From the NCBI GenBank assembly GCA_946631165.1, contig CAMOZZ010000006.1, positions 1 to 33,719 of the forward strand: DNA of 33,719 bases. Reading direction: 5' to 3'. Shown here piece by piece: positions 1 to 8,173 of the stretch. The notes beneath the pieces were generated by a model, which was not told the DNA's origin, did no database searches, and was given only the letters and a program-made list of their open reading frames with translations. This stretch comes from an uncultured Lachnospiraceae bacterium. Its GTDB lineage: Bacteria > Bacillota > Clostridia > Lachnospirales > Lachnospiraceae. The number at the start of each line of letters is the position of its first letter. The stretch's first letter is position 1. A program made the position numbers and the translations under genes.

Positions 1-1
1 G

Positions 2-1171
2 GAAGGCGGACTGCCCCCCTATGAAATGGATTTTTCAGAAAAAGAAAAGAAGAAGGAAAAGAAGACCCCGCCGCTTCTCTTCAATCTGGCCGAGCTGCAG
101 AATGTCTGTTCCAGACAGCTGAAGATCTCGCCGGACCAGACTCTGAAGGTCGTCCAGGAGCTTTATGAAAAAAAGCTGGTGACCTACCCCAGGACAGATG
201 CGAGAGTGCTGTCCACTGCCGTGGCGAAGGAGATCAGCAAGAATATCAAAGGGCTTCTTTCATATCAGAATGCTGCGCCTTTTGCACAGACGATCCTGGA
301 CCAGGGCAGCTATAAGAACATAGCGAAGACCAGATATACCAATGACAAGCAGATCACGGACCATTATGCCATCATTCCCACAGGCTACGGACTTGGTGCG
401 CTTGGTTCAGTCGGAGATCTGGGAAGGGCGGTCTACGACCGGATCGTAAGACGTTTCCTTTCGATCTTTTACCCGCCGGCGGAATATGAAAAATGGCAGC
501 TGATCTTTACGCGCCGGGGAGAAAGCTTCTTTGCATCCTTCAAAGCACTGAAAGAACCGGGCTATCTGACCGTCGCAGGCATGCCGAAGAAAACGGCCGG
601 AGCGGATCAGAGCGAAGGAAACGGTGAAAATGAGACCGAAGCAGATGCGGATCTGCTTGCCTGGCTTGCTTCCCTGAAAAAGGGCGGGAAAGCGGCGGCT
701 GCAGGCTTTGAGATCAAAGAAGGAGAGACCTCTCCGCCGAAGCGGTATACTTCGGGCTCCATGATCCTCGCTATGGAAAACGCAGGATCGCTGATCGAAG
801 ATGAAGAACTGCGCGCGCAGATCAAAGGCAGCGGGATCGGCACGTCGGCTACCAGGGCGGAGATCCTGAAGAAGCTTGTCGCGATCGAATACATGAAGCT
901 GAATAAAAAGACCCAGGTGCTTACGCCGACCTTCCTTGGAGAAATGATCTTCGACGCCGTGGATCACTCTCTCAGGTCGCTCCTGAACCCGGAACTGACA
1001 GCCAGCTGGGAAAAAGGCCTGTCCGGCGTAGCGGAAGGCACGATCACGGAAGAGGAGTACAAAGAGAAACTGTATTCCTATATAGTCAGGCGCACCGATG
1101 GCGTGAAAGGAAGGGGCGATACATCCTTCCTGCGGGATTCTTACGGAAGGCTGACTGCTTTCTACAGATGA
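2..1171 (+). CDS. topB: DNA topoisomerase III, C-terminal part (5' truncated by window edge)
   Basis: Type IA topoisomerase that cuts and passes single DNA strands. The reading frame is open from base 2, upstream of the first ATG at 26, so the gene starts outside the window and about 389 residues are visible. The motif YPRTD carries the catalytic tyrosine of the family, and GIGTSATRAEILKKL in the C-terminal half is typical of TopB. The protein ends in FLRDSYGRLTAFYR without Cys4 zinc fingers, which fits topoisomerase III rather than TopA. A short low-complexity segment (EGNGENETEADADLL) lies in the middle. No clear terminator follows; the next gene has its own promoter. Family assignment is confident; TopB versus TopA rests on the missing zinc fingers and the motif context. 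Confidence 0.93.
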   Translation, partial: EGGLPPYEMDFSEKEKKKEKKTPPLLFNLAELQNVCSRQLKISPDQTLKVVQELYEKKLVTYPRTDARVLSTAVAKEISKNIKGLLSYQNAAPFAQTILDQGSYKNIAKTRYTNDKQITDHYAIIPTGYGLGALGSVGDLGRAVYDRIVRRFLSIFYPPAEYEKWQLIFTRRGESFFASFKALKEPGYLTVAGMPKKTAGADQSEGNGENETEADADLLAWLASLKKGGKAAAAGFEIKEGETSPPKRYTSGSMILAMENAGSLIEDEELRAQIKGSGIGTSATRAEILKKLVAIEYMKLNKKTQVLTPTFLGEMIFDAVDHSLRSLLNPELTASWEKGLSGVAEGTITEEEYKEKLYSYIVRRTDGVKGRGDTSFLRDSYGRLTAFYR

Positions 1172-1213
1172 TCTGCTGCCATGGGAAAGCTGCAGACTGC
1201 CATGCAACAGCAA

Positions 1214-1241
1214 TTGTTTTTCGGGCGGTTTTGTTTATAAT
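1214..1241 (+). promoter_or_regulatory. Sigma-A type promoter of the flavodoxin-like gene
   Basis: TTGTTT, 16 bases, then a perfect TATAAT. The predicted transcript would start near 1248, downstream of the ATG at 1245 in the ORF track, which is a reason to reject that start and use 1275. Confidence 0.65.
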
Positions 1242-1274
1242 AATATGAAAGAACAAGCAGACGGAGGTGCCGAT

Positions 1275-1751
1275 ATGAAGAAAACACTTTGCCTTTATTA
1301 CACCAGGACCAATACTACGAGAATGGCGGCGGAACTGCTGGCGCAGCATCTTGACGCGGATCTTGCAGAGTATACCGACGGAAAGGACAGGAGCGGGATA
1401 AGGGGATATCTTGTAAGCTGTATCGATGCTTTAAAGAAAACGCTTCCGCAGGTATATATCAAAGGCACCCATTTTCCTTTTGAATATGAACGGGTGATCA
1501 TCTGCATGCCTGTCTGGGCGGAAGGTCCTGCCATCGTCGGAAAGGCGCTTCTTGATAAATACAGGGATGACCTGCCGGAGGATGTGTGCTTCGTTGTTAC
1601 GCACATGGCCGGTACGGATTATGAAAAGAAGATCAACGGTCTGGATGCGTACCTGAAAGTACCGCATACCGCGCATCTTTCCCTGAGGACAAAAAACAAT
1701 CCGAAGCTGAAATATGAGGTACGCTGTTTCGCAGAGCAGATCGGGAAATAG
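1275..1751 (+). CDS. Flavodoxin-like protein
   Basis: A 158-residue protein with a flavodoxin-like fold. The N-terminus LCLYYTRTNTTRMAAELLA matches the FMN-phosphate-binding loop pattern (hydrophobic strand, then T/S-rich turn) of flavodoxins, and the central IICMPVWAEGP resembles the second flavin loop. It probably carries electrons or acts as a small FMN-dependent oxidoreductase in the cytoplasm; the partner is unknown. The start at 1275 is chosen because GGAGGT lies about eight bases upstream and because the promoter -10 at 1236-1241 leaves the ATG at 1245 outside the transcript. It is a single-gene unit, flanked by its own promoter and a strong terminator. Exact function is not known. Confidence 0.85.
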   Translation: MKKTLCLYYTRTNTTRMAAELLAQHLDADLAEYTDGKDRSGIRGYLVSCIDALKKTLPQVYIKGTHFPFEYERVIICMPVWAEGPAIVGKALLDKYRDDLPEDVCFVVTHMAGTDYEKKINGLDAYLKVPHTAHLSLRTKNNPKLKYEVRCFAEQIGK

Positions 1752-1772
1752 GCAAAACAGTGATAAAACAGG

Positions 1773-1820
1773 AGACTGCAGGATGGAATGATCCGGACTG
1801 CAGTCTTATATTTTTATTTT
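1773..1820 (+). terminator. Intrinsic terminator after the flavodoxin-like gene
   Basis: Stem AGACTGCAG (1773-1781) pairs perfectly with CTGCAGTCT (1798-1806), with a short inner GGAT/ATCC stem, followed by a T-rich tail TATATTTTTATTTT. Confidence 0.85.
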
Positions 1821-1846
1821 ACAAAGGCCGTCCGGCATGGTAAGAT
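1818..1846 (+). promoter_or_regulatory. Promoter of the ftsY-ilvA-lepA-hemW unit
   Basis: TTTACA, 17 bases, TAAGAT. It overlaps the T-tail of the preceding terminator. The predicted leader of about 45 bases contains a small TGACAG/CTGTCA hairpin before the ftsY ribosome site (GAGG). Confidence 0.55.
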
Positions 1847-1899
1847 ATTAGATTGACAGAGCAGGAGATTCTGTCAGTCCAATGACTGAGGTTTAAAAT

Positions 1900-2823
1900 A
1901 TGGAAGAAAAAAAGCAGGGCCTTTTTGCGAGGCTCCTTTCGGGACTTACCAAAACAAGAAAACAGCTGGCAGGCGGATTTGCATCCGTTTTCGGCCTGAG
2001 CATTATCGATGACGATTTTTATGAGGAGCTGGAAGAGATCCTCATAATGAGCGATATCGGGATCCATGCCACAGAGGATATTATTGACTCGCTGAAGGAA
2101 CAGGTGGCGGAAAAGCATATCCACGAACCGGCTGCATGCAGACAGCTCCTGATGGATACCATTAAGGAACGGATGGATCTCGGCGAAAATGCTTATGAAT
2201 ATGAAAATAAAACATCCGTTCTGCTGGTGGTCGGCGTGAACGGCGTCGGCAAGACGACGTCGATCGGAAAGTTGGCGGCGCAGTTCAAGGCAGACCGTAA
2301 GAAGGTCGTGCTGGCTGCGGCGGATACATTCAGGGCCGGCGCTATAGAGCAGCTGACAGAATGGGCGCACAGAGCGGGCGTGGATATCATCGCGCAGCAG
2401 GAAGGTGCCGATCCGGCATCGGTCGTTTTTGATGCGATCGCAGCCGCGAAAGCGAGAAAGGCGGATATCCTGATCTGCGATACGGCCGGCAGACTGCATA
2501 ATAAGAAGAACCTGATGGAAGAATTGAAGAAGATCAACCGGATCATCGACAGAGAGTATCCGGAGGCTTACCGGGAGACGCTGATCGTCCTGGACGGCAC
2601 CACCGGCCAGAATGCGCTGGCACAGGCAAAGGTGTTCATGGAAGCAGCGGATGTTTCGGGAATCATCCTGACAAAGATGGACGGGACTGCGAGAGGCGGG
2701 ATCGCTGTGGCGATCCAGGCGGAGCTGGGCATTCCGGTGAAGTATATCGGCGTAGGAGAGCATATAGAGGATCTGCAGAAATTTGACGCGGACAGCTTTG
2801 TGGAAGCGATCTTCGCGGAGTAG
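1900..2823 (+). CDS. ftsY: Signal recognition particle receptor FtsY
   Basis: SRP-family GTPase that docks ribosome-nascent chain-SRP complexes at the membrane. At 307 residues it is the short form: an N domain (about residues 1-95) directly followed by the G domain, without the long acidic A domain of Proteobacteria. Visible motifs are the P-loop GVNGVGKTT (112-120), DTFRAGA (142-148), DTAGR (194-198) and TKMDGTARGG (258-267), the last being specific to the SRP GTPases. Ffh is not in the window. The gene is first in a run with ilvA (11-base gap), lepA and hemW, all on the same strand with small gaps. Confidence 0.97.
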   Translation: MEEKKQGLFARLLSGLTKTRKQLAGGFASVFGLSIIDDDFYEELEEILIMSDIGIHATEDIIDSLKEQVAEKHIHEPAACRQLLMDTIKERMDLGENAYEYENKTSVLLVVGVNGVGKTTSIGKLAAQFKADRKKVVLAAADTFRAGAIEQLTEWAHRAGVDIIAQQEGADPASVVFDAIAAAKARKADILICDTAGRLHNKKNLMEELKKINRIIDREYPEAYRETLIVLDGTTGQNALAQAKVFMEAADVSGIILTKMDGTARGGIAVAIQAELGIPVKYIGVGEHIEDLQKFDADSFVEAIFAE

Positions 2824-2834
2824 GAGTTGAAATA

Positions 2835-4073
2835 ATGGATACCGAACTTACCCTTGATAAATTTGAAGAAGCCACCGAGATCGTACAGAAAGTCATCCAC
2901 CGTACCAAACTCCAGTACTCGGAATTCTTCAGCAATCAGACGGGAAACAAAATCTATCTGAAGCCTGAGAATATGCAGAAAACAGGCGCCTACAAGATCC
3001 GCGGCGCTTATTACAAGATCAGCACGCTGAGTAAAGAAGAGCGTGAACGCGGCCTTGTTACGGCCTCTGCCGGCAACCATGCCCAGGGCGTGGCATATGC
3101 TGCGAAGGCATTCGGCGTGCCCGCAACCGTCGTCATGCCGACATCGACCCCGCTCATGAAGGTGAACCGCACCAAGAGCTATGGCGCGGATGTCGTGCTT
3201 TACGGCGATGTCTATGATGATTCCTGTGCATATGCTATGAAGCTCGCGGAAGAAAAGGGGATGACATTTATCCATCCCTTCAATGATCTGACCGTGGCTA
3301 CCGGCCAGGGAACGATCGCGATGGAGATCATCCAGGACCTTCCCACGGTCGATATGATCCTTGTCCCGGTAGGCGGCGGCGGACTTCTGACAGGTATTTC
3401 CACGATGGCCAAAATGCTGAATCCTAATATCAAGGTGATCGGCGTGGAGCCGGCCAACGCTGCCTGCATGAAGGAATCGCTTGCCGCCGGCCATATCGTT
3501 ACGCTTCCCTCTGCCAAGACCATCGCAGACGGCACAGCGGTAAAGACGCCGGGAGACAAGCTGTTCCCGTATGTACAGAAAAATGTTGACGATATCATTA
3601 CGATCGAGGATGAAGAGCTGATCGTGACATTCCTGGATCTGATGGAGAATCATAAACTGGTAGCAGAGAATTCCGGGCTGCTTTCCATTGCCGCCCTCAA
3701 GCACCTGGACTGCAAAGGAAAGAAGATCGTCTGCGTGATCAGCGGCGGAAACATGGATGTGATCACCATGGCGTCTGTCGTGCAGCATGGCCTGATCGCC
3801 AGGGACAGAGTGTTCACGGTATCAGTGCTGCTGCCGGATAAGCCCGGACAGCTGGTGAAAGTTGCCACGCTGATCGCGGAAAAGCAGGCGAATGTCATCA
3901 GTCTGGAACACAACCAGTTCTTCAGCATCAACAGGAACGATCTGGTCGAACTGCAGATCACGATGGAAGCGTTCGGCACGGAGCATAAGCAGGAGATCGT
4001 GAAGATGCTTGAAGAGAACGGCTTCCGGCCGAAGCTGATCGAGAGAAAAGGAAAATCCATGGGATCATGGTAA
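2835..4073 (+). CDS. ilvA: Threonine ammonia-lyase (threonine dehydratase) with ACT domain
   Basis: PLP enzyme that deaminates threonine to 2-oxobutanoate, the first committed step towards isoleucine, or catabolic use of threonine. The PLP lysine is K54 in KTGAYKIRGAYY, followed by SAGNHAQGVA (about 78-87) and the phosphate-binding VGGGGLLTG (about 179-187). After the catalytic core of about 320 residues comes one ACT domain (VFTVSVLLPDKPGQLVKV onwards), giving 412 residues. This length with a single ACT domain is the common Gram-positive form; it may be named tdcB in some genomes. The ribosome site is GGAGTTG. It lies within the ftsY-hemW unit and has no obvious functional link to its neighbours. 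Confidence 0.95.
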   Translation: MDTELTLDKFEEATEIVQKVIHRTKLQYSEFFSNQTGNKIYLKPENMQKTGAYKIRGAYYKISTLSKEERERGLVTASAGNHAQGVAYAAKAFGVPATVVMPTSTPLMKVNRTKSYGADVVLYGDVYDDSCAYAMKLAEEKGMTFIHPFNDLTVATGQGTIAMEIIQDLPTVDMILVPVGGGGLLTGISTMAKMLNPNIKVIGVEPANAACMKESLAAGHIVTLPSAKTIADGTAVKTPGDKLFPYVQKNVDDIITIEDEELIVTFLDLMENHKLVAENSGLLSIAALKHLDCKGKKIVCVISGGNMDVITMASVVQHGLIARDRVFTVSVLLPDKPGQLVKVATLIAEKQANVISLEHNQFFSINRNDLVELQITMEAFGTEHKQEIVKMLEENGFRPKLIERKGKSMGSW

Positions 4074-4085
4074 CGGGAGAACCGC

Positions 4086-5900
4086 ATGGCTGAATATAAG
4101 CAGGAAAACATCAGAAATTTTTGCATCATAGCCCACATCGATCACGGCAAATCCACGCTGGCAGACAGAATTATTGAGATGACCGGCCTTCTTACGCAGC
4201 GTGAGATGCAGGAGCAGGTCCTGGATAATATGGACCTGGAGCGCGAGCGCGGCATTACCATCAAATCACAGGCTGTCCGTACCATCTATAAGGCGAAGGA
4301 CGGGCAGGAATATGTCTTCAACCTGATCGATACCCCCGGTCATGTGGACTTTAATTACGAAGTGTCGAGATCGCTGGCTGCCTGTGACGGCGCCGTGCTT
4401 GTCGTTGACGCCGCCCAGGGCATCGAGGCGCAGACGCTGGCGAATGTCTATCTGGCGCTGGATCATGATCTGGAAGTGTTTCCGGTCATCAACAAGATCG
4501 ATCTTCCGAGCGCGGACCCGAAACGCGTGATCGATGAAATTGAGGACGTGATCGGAATCGAGGCGGAGGATGCACCGCAGATCTCTGCGAAAAACGGCAT
4601 CAATATTGAAGCAGTGCTGGAGGCGATCGTTGAGAAGATCCCTGCGCCGGAAGGCGATCCGGACGCACCGCTGAAAGCGCTGATCTTTGACTCGATCTAT
4701 GATTCCTACAGGGGCGTCATCGTTTTCATGCGCATCATGGATGGAAAAGTCAGGCGCGGCATGAATATTAAGATGATGGCGACCGGTGCGGCGTTTGACG
4801 TCGTCGAAGTCGGCACGTTCGGCGCAGGACGGTTCAATCCCTGCGAGGAGCTGTCTGCAGGAATGGTCGGCTATCTTACCGCAAGCATCAAGACGGTGCA
4901 GGATACCCGCGTCGGCGATACGGTGACAGAGACGGCAAGACCCTGTGCGGAAGCGCTTCCCGGATACAAGAAGGTGCTTCCGATGGTCTACTGCGGGCTT
5001 TATCCCGCTGACGGCGCCAAATATCCGGATCTTCGCGATGCGCTTGAAAAACTGCAGCTGAATGACGCCTCCTTATCCTATGAACCCGAGACATCCGTTG
5101 CACTGGGCTTCGGCTTCCGCTGCGGATTCCTGGGGCTTCTGCATCTGGAGATCATCCAGGAGCGGCTGGAAAGAGAATACAATCTGGATCTGATCACAAC
5201 AGCGCCGAGCGTTGTTTACAAGATCCATAAAACAGACGGCCAGGTGATCGAGCTGACCAATCCGACCAATATGCCCGATCCGACGTCGATCGAATACATG
5301 GAAGAGCCGGTCGTGGACGCGCAGATCATGGTGACGACGGAGTTTATCGGACCGATCATGGATCTGTGCCAGGAACGCCGCGGCATTTACCAGGGCATGG
5401 AGTACATGGAAGACACCAGGGCGCTCCTTAAATACAAGCTCCCGCTGAACGAAATTATTTATGATTTCTTTGACGCCCTGAAATCGCGTTCGAGAGGCTA
5501 TGCATCCTTCGACTATGAGATGGCAGGATATATGAGATCGCCGCTCGTGAAGCTGGACATCCTGGTAAACAGGGAAGAAGTGGATGCGCTGTCCTTCATC
5601 GTTTTCGAGGGAACCGCTTACGAACGGGCAAGAAAAATGTGCGAGAAGCTCAAGGAAGAGATTCCGAGACAGCTTTTCGAGATCCCGATCCAGGCAGCTG
5701 TCGGCAACAGGATCATTGCCAGAGAGACTGTAAAAGCCATGCGCAAGGATGTTCTTGCAAAATGCTACGGCGGCGATATCACCAGAAAGAGGAAGCTGCT
5801 GGAAAAGCAGAAAGAAGGAAAGAAGAGAATGCGTCAGGTGGGAACGGTAGAGATCCCGCAGAAGGCATTTATGAGCGTACTGAAACTGGACAGCGAGTGA
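4086..5900 (+). CDS. lepA: Elongation factor 4 (LepA)
   Basis: Ribosome-associated translational GTPase thought to act on stalled or mistranslocated ribosomes. At 604 residues it has the normal family length. G1 AHIDHGKS is at about 16-23, G3 DTPGHVDF at about 82-89 and G4 NKID at about 136-139. The conserved LepA C-terminal domain is present, including [19 protein letters not shown] near the end. Spacing to ilvA is 12 bases with a GGGAGAA ribosome site. The order lepA-hemW is widely conserved in Firmicutes. Confidence 0.98.
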   Translation: MAEYKQENIRNFCIIAHIDHGKSTLADRIIEMTGLLTQREMQEQVLDNMDLERERGITIKSQAVRTIYKAKDGQEYVFNLIDTPGHVDFNYEVSRSLAACDGAVLVVDAAQGIEAQTLANVYLALDHDLEVFPVINKIDLPSADPKRVIDEIEDVIGIEAEDAPQISAKNGINIEAVLEAIVEKIPAPEGDPDAPLKALIFDSIYDSYRGVIVFMRIMDGKVRRGMNIKMMATGAAFDVVEVGTFGAGRFNPCEELSAGMVGYLTASIKTVQDTRVGDTVTETARPCAEALPGYKKVLPMVYCGLYPADGAKYPDLRDALEKLQLNDASLSYEPETSVALGFGFRCGFLGLLHLEIIQERLEREYNLDLITTAPSVVYKIHKTDGQVIELTNPTNMPDPTSIEYMEEPVVDAQIMVTTEFIGPIMDLCQERRGIYQGMEYMEDTRALLKYKLPLNEIIYDFFDALKSRSRGYASFDYEMAGYMRSPLVKLDILVNREEVDALSFIVFEGTAYERARKMCEKLKEEIPRQLFEIPIQAAVGNRIIARETVKAMRKDVLAKCYGGDITRKRKLLEKQKEGKKRMRQVGTVEIPQKAFMSVLKLDSE

Positions 5901-5945
5901 CCGCCTCCCGGCGGAATGCTTACAGAATGAGAAGGATACGGCTGC

Positions 5946-7094
5946 ATGAAGAAGAAAGACCTCGGTTTATATATACATATCCCGTTCTGTGTCCGTAAGT
6001 GCGCATACTGCGATTTTGTTTCCTTCCGTGCCTCGGAAACCGTGCAGAACGCCTATTTCCGTTCCCTGCTGCAGGAGTTGGGAGAATACCAGATTCTTGG
6101 AAATACCTATCTGATCCGCACGATCTATTTCGGCGGAGGGACGCCCTCCATAGCGGATCCTATCCAGCTGATGCGGATCCTGCTGCTGATCAGGGATCAT
6201 TTCCTGGTCGCCGAAGACGCGGAGATCACCATTGAAGTGAATCCGGGGACCATTACCCGTGAGAATCTGAAAGCCTGGAAGCAGATCGGGATCAACCGTC
6301 TTTCCATCGGCCTGCAGTCGGATTACGATGAGCTGCTGAAAACGCTCGGACGCATTCACACGTATGACGATTTTCTTGCCGGATACAAAGCGGCCAGAGC
6401 GGCGGGCTTCGATAATATCAGCGTGGATCTGATGTATTCACTGCCGGGACAGACGCCGGAGATGTGGATGAATACGATCCGCAATATGACCGCCCTTGGT
6501 CCGGATCATATTTCCGCGTATGCGCTTTCGATCGAACAGGGAACGCCGTTCGCGAAAAAATACGGAACGCCGGAAGGCGCGGCGCTGCTGCCCTCGGAGG
6601 AAGAGGACAGGAAGATGTACCACGATGCGTGCGAGTACCTGAAAGCAGCGGGCTATGAACGTTATGAGATATCCAATTTCGCGAAACCCGGCAGATACAG
6701 CCGCCACAATATGATATACTGGAGCATGGGAGATTATCTGGGGCTTGGGGTGAATGCGTCTTCCTACATGAATGGGAGACGGTTCGCAAACCCGGCTGAT
6801 CTGAATGAATACAGGAAAGCTGTCCCCAAGCTTGCCGCAAGGATAAAGGAGAATGAGCCGCAGACGAAGAAAGCGGCCATGGAGGAATTCATGTTCCTGG
6901 GTCTGCGGCGCGGGTGCGGCGTGACGGTGAAGGAGTTCTCCGATGCTTTCGGAGAAGAGATGGAGAAGAAATACGGAGATGTCATAAGGCGGCTTGTGCG
7001 TCAGAAAATGCTTTCCTTTGAAGACGGGAGGCTGACGCTGACAGACGCGGGCATCGATGTCAGCAACGCGGTCCTGGCGGAATTCCTGCTGTAG
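5946..7094 (+). CDS. hemW: Radical SAM heme chaperone HemW
   Basis: Radical-SAM family protein that binds heme and is believed to deliver it to respiratory enzymes; formerly called oxygen-independent coproporphyrinogen oxidase-like. The 4Fe-4S cluster motif is CVRKCAYCDF (cysteines about 15, 19 and 22), followed by YFGGGTPS (about 61-68). HemW-type features such as SVDLMYSLPGQT and a C-terminal winged-helix-like part (EFMFLGLRRGCGV) are visible, and the 382-residue length fits. True HemN oxidases carry a longer N-terminus, which is absent. The gene starts 45 bases after lepA and a small CCGCC/GGCGG hairpin lies in the gap. Confidence 0.95.
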   Translation: MKKKDLGLYIHIPFCVRKCAYCDFVSFRASETVQNAYFRSLLQELGEYQILGNTYLIRTIYFGGGTPSIADPIQLMRILLLIRDHFLVAEDAEITIEVNPGTITRENLKAWKQIGINRLSIGLQSDYDELLKTLGRIHTYDDFLAGYKAARAAGFDNISVDLMYSLPGQTPEMWMNTIRNMTALGPDHISAYALSIEQGTPFAKKYGTPEGAALLPSEEEDRKMYHDACEYLKAAGYERYEISNFAKPGRYSRHNMIYWSMGDYLGLGVNASSYMNGRRFANPADLNEYRKAVPKLAARIKENEPQTKKAAMEEFMFLGLRRGCGVTVKEFSDAFGEEMEKKYGDVIRRLVRQKMLSFEDGRLTLTDAGIDVSNAVLAEFLL

Positions 7095-7099
7095 GGAGA

Positions 7100-7166
7100 G
7101 TCTTTCATCCTGAGCAAGCGGAGCGTGCCGAAGGATCCTCGCTCTGAAGACTGCGGTTTTACTGCA
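7100..7166. repeat. Intergenic repeat, copy 1 (GTCnTTCATCCTGAGC family)
   Basis: A 67-base segment nearly identical (3 mismatches) to 7221-7287, exactly 121 bases apart. The core is ATCCTGAGCAAGCGGAGC followed by CGAAGGATCCTCGCTC. It contains ATCCT/AGGAT and GAGCG/CGCTC pairings. It lies directly after the hemW stop codon. Confidence 0.85.
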
Positions 7167-7220
7167 ACTGAAATGAAGTGACGCTGCGGGAGAAAACGCT
7201 TGACAGAATGCAGTAAGAAA

Positions 7221-7287
7221 GTCTGTCATCCTGAGCAAGCGGAGCGCGCCGAAGGATCCTCGCTCTGAAGATTGCGGTTTTACTGCA
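7221..7287. repeat. Intergenic repeat, copy 2
   Basis: Second copy of the 67-base repeat, in direct orientation. It ends about 29 bases before the start of the sigma-like gene. A perfect TTGACA hexamer at 7200-7205 lies before it, but no good -10 follows; the best is TGTCAT (7224-7229) inside the repeat. Confidence 0.85.
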
Positions 7288-7315
7288 GCAACAGATACGA
7301 TATCGGAGTTATCAC

Positions 7316-8116
7316 ATGGAAAACAAAGAAGCCTTTAAAGCCGGGCTGCGGAGACTGCAGCAGAAAGCCGAATCGCAGGGACTGCGTGTCACCATCAGCG
7401 ACATTCTCGCCTGCTTCCCGGACCGGGATCTGACCAGAGACCAGATCCGGCTCATCTATGAGTACGCGCGGGAAGAACGCATTATCATTGAGGATTATAA
7501 ACCGAGAGATACCAGGAGCGTATCCTTGTCCGAACCGAAACTGACCGGCTCTGAAAAGGAAAGCTTCAAAATGTATCTTCACGATCTGAAAGCTGTCAGG
7601 CGCTGCAGTGATGACGAGACTGCCATGCTGACGGAACGCCTGATGAACGGCGATGATTCCGTCGCGCACAGGCTGATCGAAGGCCATCTTCATCTGGTCC
7701 TGGAGCTCGCGACAAAGCATGCCGGCAACGGCGTCCTGATCGGGGATCTGGTCCAGGAGGGAAATGTGGAGCTTGTGACTGCTGTGGATGAGATCCTGTC
7801 CGGCGGCATGCTGCTTGCAGGAGGCTTCCCGGAATATATCGCCGGCCGCGTGGAAAAAGTGATGAAACGCGAAATCACGGCACAGAGCGGACATATCAAA
7901 GCGGCTGACCGTATCGCGGAGGAAGCGAACAAGCTGCTGCTGGCTACCATGGAACTGGAGGATGAACTCGGAAGAGAAGCCTCCCTGTTCGAACTCTCGG
8001 ACCGGGTGGGCCTGCCGGAGGAGAATGTAAAAGAACTGATCCGGATCTCGCTGTCTGCCGCGGAATTTGCGAACCGCGATGCAGAGCGGGAGGCCGCGGA
8101 AGGAAAAAGCAATTAA
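7316..8116 (+). CDS. Degenerate sigma-70-like protein without region 4
   Basis: A 266-residue protein that aligns by eye with the front part of a primary sigma factor. Residues about 1-60 resemble region 1.1 (VTISDILACF...DQIRLIYEYA). Residues about 83-165 resemble regions 1.2 to 2.2 (KMYLHDLKAV, LIEGHLHLVLELA, DLVQEGNVELVTAVDE). About 170-190 corresponds to regions 2.3-2.4, but the two adjacent tryptophans used for promoter melting are replaced (FPEYIAGRVEK) and the -10 contact residues differ. About 205-250 resembles region 3 (ELGREASLFELSDRVGLPEENVKELI). Region 4, which reads the -35 element, is absent. It probably binds core RNA polymerase but cannot act as a normal sigma. The ribosome site is CGGAG; purL follows 57 bases later. 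Role unknown. Confidence 0.8.
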   Translation: MENKEAFKAGLRRLQQKAESQGLRVTISDILACFPDRDLTRDQIRLIYEYAREERIIIEDYKPRDTRSVSLSEPKLTGSEKESFKMYLHDLKAVRRCSDDETAMLTERLMNGDDSVAHRLIEGHLHLVLELATKHAGNGVLIGDLVQEGNVELVTAVDEILSGGMLLAGGFPEYIAGRVEKVMKREITAQSGHIKAADRIAEEANKLLLATMELEDELGREASLFELSDRVGLPEENVKELIRISLSAAEFANRDAEREAAEGKSN

Positions 8117-8173
8117 GGCGGAACAAAACATCCGCTTTATCATAAAAGTTAATAAAATACCCAGGAGGACCAT

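Noticed and set aside
1245-1274. Upstream ATG start for the flavodoxin-like gene
   Set aside because: It overlaps the promoter -10/transcript start and has no ribosome site; 1275 has GGAGGT.
7200-7229. Promoter TTGACA-N18-TGTCAT for the sigma-like gene
   Set aside because: The -35 is perfect but the -10 is poor and lies within the repeat, so it is not listed as a feature.
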